Shown: positions 13,804-18,729 of the stretch, piece by piece
Position numbering within the stretch: position 1 is the stretch's first letter
How the letters are laid out: each line of letters opens with the position of its first letter
Source: Flavobacteriaceae bacterium UBA7446
Lineage (GTDB): Bacteria; Bacteroidota; Bacteroidia; Flavobacteriales; Flavobacteriaceae
NCBI GenBank assembly: GCA_002478685.1
Contig: DLPY01000044.1
Location: 1 to 18,729 of the forward strand
Length of the DNA stretch: 18,729 bases
Direction of reading: 5' to 3'
Notes under the pieces: generated by a model
Database searches by the model: none
Seen by the model: the letters and a program-made list of their open reading frames with translations, nothing else
Told to the model about the DNA's origin: nothing
Made by a program: the position numbers and the translations under genes

Positions 13804-14834
13804 GCCGGTTAACACATCGCTGGTTTTTTTTGGGCGTTGTACTATATTTTGTTGGTTTATCCATAGTTAAGTATAAACCACTTTGGGTTGAACAGTATTA
13901 CGAAGGCTTCTTATATCCCCCTATTTCATATCTAAACCAATGGCTTTGGGCAAGATTTCCTTTTTCCGTTGGAGATATAGGCTATTGTATTGCCATCCTT
14001 TTTGGATTGTGGTCTTTGAGGAAATTTTCCTTGAGAAGGCATTTTTGGAAGGCATTATCAATTATCGCATTGGTAGTGGTGTTGTTTTATACCTCGTGGG
14101 GACTACATTATTTTAAGGTGCCCATGCGTGAGCAACGTCAGTTACCCTATACGCTATCTGTGGAACAACTTAATCAAGCTACAACCCATTATGCAGAAAA
14201 ACTAACCGAGCTTCACAATAAACTAACTACAGCTCCAGAAAAAAAAGTAAGTATTGATGCATCTACTCAAAATATTTTAGCATTAGCTACAGAAACGATG
14301 AAAGCATCTGCGTTTCGACCGCAAAGAATTGATGGCAAGGCAAAAGCGACGCTTTTCCCAACAGTGTTGAGTTATATGGGATTTGGCGGATATGCCAATC
14401 CCTTTACACACGAAGCGCAAGTAAATACACTCCAGCCCAAGCTGAAAATCATTACTACCGCATGTCATGAAATTGCACATCAGTGGGGCTACGCCGCAGA
14501 AGATGAAGCAAATTTTATAAGCATTAAAGCAAGTACAGCATCTGAAAACGTGTTGGTTGCTTACGCTGGAAATATGTTGGCGTTTCAGTATCTCTCCAAT
14601 GCTTTATATCGTTACGATATTAACATGGCAAAAGAACAGTATCAATCTGTTCCTAAAGGGGTTATAGCACACTTTCAAGAAGTGCGTGCCTTTTGGCAGC
14701 AGTATAAAAATCCGTTTGAACCCCTTTTTAAAAAAAGCTACGACCAATTCCTAAAAACAAACCACCAACAAGAAGGGATTAAAAGCTACTCGTTGGTAGT
14801 GGGTTTATTGGTGGATGATGTTACTCCAGAATAA
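13800..14834 (+). CDS. DUF3810 membrane protein with HExxH motif, putative metallopeptidase
   Basis: A 344-aa protein. Three hydrophobic segments lie in the first 100 residues (~8-22, 57-72, 85-100), followed by a large soluble domain. That domain contains CHEIAHQWGYAAEDEANF (222-239), a zincin-type HExxH with a downstream Glu in a gluzincin-like spacing (E234 or E236). The family is of unknown function; membrane-anchored zinc peptidase activity is inferred from the motif only. The SYMGFGGYANPFTHEAQVN stretch is a conserved family block. It is translationally coupled to the immunophilin gene (ATGA). Its 3' end overlaps the convergent BNR gene by 14 bp. Confidence 0.9.
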   Translation: MSRLTHRWFFLGVVLYFVGLSIVKYKPLWVEQYYEGFLYPPISYLNQWLWARFPFSVGDIGYCIAILFGLWSLRKFSLRRHFWKALSIIALVVVLFYTSWGLHYFKVPMREQRQLPYTLSVEQLNQATTHYAEKLTELHNKLTTAPEKKVSIDASTQNILALATETMKASAFRPQRIDGKAKATLFPTVLSYMGFGGYANPFTHEAQVNTLQPKLKIITTACHEIAHQWGYAAEDEANFISIKASTASENVLVAYAGNMLAFQYLSNALYRYDINMAKEQYQSVPKGVIAHFQEVRAFWQQYKNPFEPLFKKSYDQFLKTNHQQEGIKSYSLVVGLLVDDVTPE

Positions 14835-17800
14835 CAGGCGCGCCTGCTGCTACTGCTTTAGCAACGACGGCATTAGCATTTACAGCCAAAGCATCCACTT
14901 TAACGGACAACGCATCGGCTAAAGCAACTGCCATATCAAAGCTTTCCATATGCATTTTGGTAGGACCGTAGGTGTTGCGATAAAATCCGCGTGAAGCCAC
15001 CGATAATCTATTTGAAAGGGTTGGTGTATCCTTTTCTCCTATTTCTTTTTTAGCAAGACTACCGTTGATTTGCTTATCAAGTGCTAATTGCTGCTCTCTT
15101 AAATTATAAACCAACTGATGCAGTTCTTGTGGTTGCCCTTGCGTGTAAGACAAGCCACTTTTTAATGCCTTAATTTTTTTCTTAGTGACATCAAACTTCT
15201 TACGCATGTGTTCCACACGAACAAATAGTGCATTTAGTTTCTGAGCATATTCGTCGTGGGATGCTAACTCTGGATTCTCCAAAACATTTTGGCGGATGCG
15301 TTTCACTTCAAAAGTTTGCTTTTTAGCTAATGAAGTCAATACTCCGTGATGCTTTTTGAACAATTGTACAGCATATAGTCCTTCAGGGACATTGATCCGA
15401 AGCCCACGTCCACGGTCTTTATCAGACTCGATATCAATTGCCGAAGGCATGGTTTGGCGTAAGTCCCAAGATACGCGATGAACGCCCTTATTATATTCTC
15501 CTAAAACCTCAGCAACTACTTCATCGTTAGAATTGGTTATGCGTAACAGTGCCAAAGCTTTTTGCTCGTTTAGTTCAGCATCTAGTTCGTCCCAACCTGG
15601 AAATGGAACATCTTGCTTACTTTTATTTAGTTCCTTTTCCGTTTTTTTACGCGCTGCTTGAAGGGTCTTAATGTCTTCAGCCACATAATAAGTAAACTGT
15701 GCGCCGTAAGGTGGATTTTTTGATGTAAAAAAAGAAGCACCTTGACTGGAAGTGCCTCCACGAATTTGAATGTACTGCAATGCGTTTTTAACGGGAAATA
15801 GTTGTGCTCCTTGCGCAAGTTTTTCTTCCGTAATTTCACGGAGTGGACTATAATCATCCAACACATAAAAACTGCGCCCAAAAGTGGCGGCTATAAGGTC
15901 ATTTTCGCGCTTTTGTATCGCTAAATCTCGTACCGAAATAGTAGGTATTCCTTTGCTAAACTTATGCCATTTTTCTCCTTGATTTAAGCTTATATATACG
16001 CCATATTCAGTACCTAAAAACAATAGATTAGGATTGATATGGTCTTGCACCAATCGCCAAACAAGCGTGCCGTCTGGAATACCATTTGCTATGGATTTCC
16101 ACGACTTTCCTCCATTGGTTGTTTTAAGTAAATAAGGACTGTAGTCTCCAAATTTATGATTGTCTAATGCTACATACGCAACATTGGCATCAAATAAATC
16201 AGCCTTAATGTCATTTATAAAAGCTGTAGCAGGAACACCTGGAAGTTTACCCACAGTTTTTGAGCTCCACGTAGATCCGCCATCTTTTGTGGTATGTAGC
16301 AATCCGTCATCGGAACCCGCATATAAAATATTTTCATCTTGAGCAGATTCTGCCAATGAAGTAAGCGTATTATAGGTTGACATGGCATCTACATCCCAAG
16401 CGCCATCCCAACTTTGTTGACGTCCCATAATTGGAAGCGATAGACGCTCTTCGTTTTTGGTTAAATCTGAAGAAATCGGCGACCAACTATCACCCCTATT
16501 TTCAGAACGCCACAATCGCTGCGAACCAAAATATAAGCGCTTTGGGTCATGCTGACTGACCAAAATAGGTGCATCCCAATTAAATCGCTCATAAGCTTCG
16601 TCAAGCCCATTTTGGGGACGTATATACACTGCCTCTCCTGTGGTACGATCTACGCGGTATAGGTTTCCTTCCTGCGATTGTGCATACACAATATCCGGAT
16701 TTCCTGGCTCGGTGGCAGGTTGGTGTCCATCTCCACCCAACAACACAAACCAATCGGCATTGGCAATGCCATTACTCCTAAAGGTTCTTGAGGGACCACC
16801 CTGCGTGTTATTGTCTTGTGTGCCACCAAAAATATTATAAAATGGATAGGCATCATCTACCGCCAGCTTATAAAATTGCGTTAGCGGAAGGTTGTTTACA
16901 AATTTCCAGTTTTGAGTGTTGTCAAAAGTTTCGTACAGACCGCCATCTGTGCCCACTAAAATATAATTGGGGTCGTTAGCTTTAAATACCATAGCGTGGC
17001 TGTCCACGTGCTTTTTTGATTCGTTCATCTGATAGAAGGTTTTCCCCCCATTTTCTGAAACCAACACATAATTGTTCATCAAAAAGAGCTTATCAAACAC
17101 ATGTGGCGAGGCAATTAGCTCTTGATAATAGTGTGGGCCTGTACCACCAGAAACGGTATCAGACATTTTTGTCCAACTTTCACCACCATTTTCTGAGCGG
17201 TACACCGCTCCTTTTCGACGTTCCAACTCTATAGCAGCATACAATACATCTGGTTTTTGAGATGAAATTGCCAGACCGATTTTCCCCATATGAACTTTGG
17301 GCAAACCTGTTGTAAGTTTTCGCCATGTATCTCCACCATCAACAGACTTATACAAGGCCGTCCCAGGTCCACCGCCCATATAGGCAGCTACATTGCGATG
17401 ACGTTGCCAACTTGCAGCATACAACACATCTGGATTTCTTGGGTCAATGACTATATCTGTTACACCTGTCCACTCGTCTAGCTCTATGGTTTGTTTCCAA
17501 GAAGCACCGCCATCAGTAGATTTATACAATCCACGCTCGCCTCCAGAACTCCAAAGCGGTCCTTGTGAAGCTACCCAAATGATACTTGGGTTATCGGGAT
17601 GCACAATAATTTTTGAAATATGCTCTGATTTTTTCAAGCCCTTGTTGTTCCATGTCTTACCCCCATCTAAACTTACATAAATGCCGTGTCCAATACCTAC
17701 ATGACGACCCCCAACATTTTCTCCTGTACCCAACCATACGGTGTTGGTGTTGTTTGGATCTAATGCAATGGTACCTGTTGAATAAAACGGTTGGCTATCT

Positions 17801-18051
17801 GTAAGCGGATTCCAAGTTGTTCCAGCATTTGTGGTTTTCCATACACCACCAGAACCAACAGCCACATACCAAATATTTTCATTATCAGGATGAATCGCAA
17901 TGTCTGCAATTCTTCCAGAGGTCATAGCAGGTCCTATATTTCGAAACTGAAGTCCATTATATGTATTTGCCTTTTTCTCTTGAGCCTGTAGATTAAAAAT
18001 CACAAAAAGAGAAAAAATTAGAAGGGATAAAAGAGAGGATTGTTTATTCAT
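14821..18051 (-). CDS. Secreted BNR/Asp-box repeat protein (VPS10/sortilin-like beta-propeller)
   Basis: A 1076-aa protein with a Sec signal peptide (MNKQ, hydrophobic core, likely cut after LQA at residue 23). At least ten Asp-box motifs are present, e.g. TTNAGTTW (73-80), SLDGGKTW (127-134), STDGGASW (178-185), SVDGGDTW, SENGGESW, SENGGKTF, SENRGDSW, TKDGGSTW, TTNGGKSW and SLNQGEKW. They cover roughly residues 35-730, enough for one or two large beta-propellers of the sortilin/VPS10 or xyloglucanase-like type. The last ~300 residues hold a beta domain (VSWDLRQ...VPEGLYAVQLF) and a helical part. Such proteins are often annotated as glycosyl hydrolases, but I see no catalytic site to support it. 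No type IX sorting domain is visible at the C-terminus, so periplasmic or released protein is the likely location. Confidence 0.9.
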   Translation of the reverse strand: MNKQSSLLSLLIFSLFVIFNLQAQEKKANTYNGLQFRNIGPAMTSGRIADIAIHPDNENIWYVAVGSGGVWKTTNAGTTWNPLTDSQPFYSTGTIALDPNNTNTVWLGTGENVGGRHVGIGHGIYVSLDGGKTWNNKGLKKSEHISKIIVHPDNPSIIWVASQGPLWSSGGERGLYKSTDGGASWKQTIELDEWTGVTDIVIDPRNPDVLYAASWQRHRNVAAYMGGGPGTALYKSVDGGDTWRKLTTGLPKVHMGKIGLAISSQKPDVLYAAIELERRKGAVYRSENGGESWTKMSDTVSGGTGPHYYQELIASPHVFDKLFLMNNYVLVSENGGKTFYQMNESKKHVDSHAMVFKANDPNYILVGTDGGLYETFDNTQNWKFVNNLPLTQFYKLAVDDAYPFYNIFGGTQDNNTQGGPSRTFRSNGIANADWFVLLGGDGHQPATEPGNPDIVYAQSQEGNLYRVDRTTGEAVYIRPQNGLDEAYERFNWDAPILVSQHDPKRLYFGSQRLWRSENRGDSWSPISSDLTKNEERLSLPIMGRQQSWDGAWDVDAMSTYNTLTSLAESAQDENILYAGSDDGLLHTTKDGGSTWSSKTVGKLPGVPATAFINDIKADLFDANVAYVALDNHKFGDYSPYLLKTTNGGKSWKSIANGIPDGTLVWRLVQDHINPNLLFLGTEYGVYISLNQGEKWHKFSKGIPTISVRDLAIQKRENDLIAATFGRSFYVLDDYSPLREITEEKLAQGAQLFPVKNALQYIQIRGGTSSQGASFFTSKNPPYGAQFTYYVAEDIKTLQAARKKTEKELNKSKQDVPFPGWDELDAELNEQKALALLRITNSNDEVVAEVLGEYNKGVHRVSWDLRQTMPSAIDIESDKDRGRGLRINVPEGLYAVQLFKKHHGVLTSLAKKQTFEVKRIRQNVLENPELASHDEYAQKLNALFVRVEHMRKKFDVTKKKIKALKSGLSYTQGQPQELHQLVYNLREQQLALDKQINGSLAKKEIGEKDTPTLSNRLSVASRGFYRNTYGPTKMHMESFDMAVALADALSVKVDALAVNANAVVAKAVAAGAPVILE

Positions 18052-18098
18052 TTTTAATATTATTTAACGTAATAAAAATAATTAAAAAAGAATAAAAA

Positions 18099-18107
18099 CA
18101 AAAGATA
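18099..18107 (-). promoter_or_regulatory. Weak -7-like element before the BNR gene
   Basis: On the minus strand TATCTTTTG resembles TAnnTTTG with one extra T, about 47 bases before the ATG at 18051. The 117-bp gap to the cold-shock gene is AT-rich and shows no hairpin terminator. Confidence 0.2.
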
Positions 18108-18168
18108 TTTTAAATCGATTATGATTCATAGTATTGATTCAGAATCTTTATAATTGGCTCGAAAATGG

Positions 18169-18621
18169 TTATTTAAGTAAGGTTACTTTTACAGCATTCA
18201 TTCCTTTCATTCCTTTTTCAAGCTCAAATGTAACTTCATCATTTTCTGATATTTGATCAATAATTCCACTGATATGGGTAAAATACTTTTCTTGATTTTC
18301 TGAATCGATAATAAAACCAAATCCTTTGGAAGAATCTGAAAAAGAAACTTTACCAATTCTCACTGGATCAATTTCTACTGCTTCTGATTTTTGAACACTA
18401 ATTGAAATGTCCTCTAATTCAATATCTACCTTCAATGATGGGTCTGGTGGAGTATCTGTTAAATGACCATTGTGATCGACGTAGGCAAATTCTATCCCTT
18501 TTTTTCCGTTTTCTTTTGCTTCAGCTCTTCGAGCTTGCATTTTTTTACGTTTTTCTTCACGTTTTTTTAGACGTTTCTTCTCTTTTTCACTTTTGTTAAA
18601 TGTCTGTTGAGATTTTGCCAT
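18169..18621 (-). CDS. Cold-shock domain protein with long basic N-terminal tail
   Basis: A 150-aa protein. The first ~40 residues are Lys/Arg/Glu-rich and helical (NKSEKEKKRLKKREEKRKK). A linker with the conserved-looking FAYVDHNGHLTDTPPDP follows (~45-61), and a cold-shock OB-fold at 88-148 carries RNP1 KGFGFI (99-104) and RNP2-like KYFTHIS (112-118). It is expected to bind single-stranded RNA/DNA, acting as an RNA chaperone; the basic tail probably adds nucleic-acid affinity. This architecture is common in Bacteroidota. A perfect TATCTTTG promoter box and a perfect 14-bp palindrome lie upstream. Confidence 0.92.
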   Translation of the reverse strand: MAKSQQTFNKSEKEKKRLKKREEKRKKMQARRAEAKENGKKGIEFAYVDHNGHLTDTPPDPSLKVDIELEDISISVQKSEAVEIDPVRIGKVSFSDSSKGFGFIIDSENQEKYFTHISGIIDQISENDEVTFELEKGMKGMNAVKVTLLK

Positions 18622-18649
18622 TCTTAGTCTTTTTATAATGATTTGATTT

Positions 18650-18657
18650 CAAAGATA
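18650..18657 (-). promoter_or_regulatory. Perfect -7 promoter element (TATCTTTG) of the cold-shock gene
   Basis: It is an exact TAnnTTTG match on the minus strand, 28 bases before the ATG at 18621. A T-rich TTTTTC about 20 bp further upstream could serve as the -33 region. Confidence 0.5.
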
Positions 18658-18676
18658 TCCATTTCAATTTAAGTAT

Positions 18677-18690
18677 GGAAAAATTTTTCC
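18677..18690. promoter_or_regulatory. Perfect 14-bp palindrome upstream of the cold-shock gene
   Basis: GGAAAAATTTTTCC is a perfect inverted repeat with no spacer, lying where the -33 region of the cold-shock promoter would be. It could be an operator or simply AT-rich DNA. Confidence 0.35.
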
Positions 18691-18729
18691 TATAGTTCGC
18701 TGTATGATTATATATAAAGAATGAACTGA

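Noticed and set aside
14821..14834. Frame error at the DUF3810/BNR junction
   Set aside because: Both proteins have plausible family C-termini and normal lengths, and similar tail overlap occurs at the other convergent pairs, so a real overlap is the simpler reading.

Overview
The window looks like a chromosomal piece of a marine-type Bacteroidota, most likely Flavobacteriaceae. The evidence is the gene families (DUF3822 next to rsmD, DUF3810, a rhomboid with a DUF6576-like tail, a cyclophilin-FKBP fusion lipoprotein, a basic-tailed cold-shock protein). Start codons lack Shine-Dalgarno sequences, and several genes have the Bacteroidota -7 promoter element TAnnTTTG just upstream. kdsB implies a Gram-negative envelope with Kdo-containing LPS.

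Layout. (1) 2-1270 is the 3' part of a phage tail-fibre gene ending in an S74 self-cleaving chaperone domain. It resembles marine phage fibres rather than host genes, so a prophage edge or an assembly join lies between about 1271 and 1336. (2) 1354-2650 is an accessory patch: a 217-aa protein whose sequence pattern suggests a divergent bacterial gasdermin (tentative), then a GIY-YIG nuclease gene bracketed by near-identical palindromic repeats. (3) 2650-3069 is AT-rich with two strong hairpins. (4) 3070-18621 is dense core genome: yebC >, < kdsB < RecD-like helicase, then unknown membrane protein > DUF3822 > rsmD >, then < rhomboid(DUF6576) < rhomboid < mutL < small membrane protein. After these come DHH phosphoesterase > cyclophilin-FKBP lipoprotein > DUF3810 >, then < a large secreted BNR/sortilin-like protein and < a cold-shock protein.

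Within the core the genes form short tightly packed operons with 1-17 bp overlaps. The three convergent pairs overlap or abut at their stop codons (12 bp, 0 bp and 14 bp), leaving no room for conventional terminators. The core genes serve LPS precursor activation, translation and rRNA modification, DNA repair, nucleotide recycling, envelope protein folding and proteolysis.

Most worth a second look: the gasdermin-like ORF, which stops 3 bp before the repeat cluster; the nuclease gene whose start codon lies inside a duplicated repeat; the degenerate endonuclease motif in MutL; the alternative-pairing hairpins before yebC; and the phage/host junction. No full new defence system is demonstrated: no protease partner for the gasdermin-like ORF is visible.
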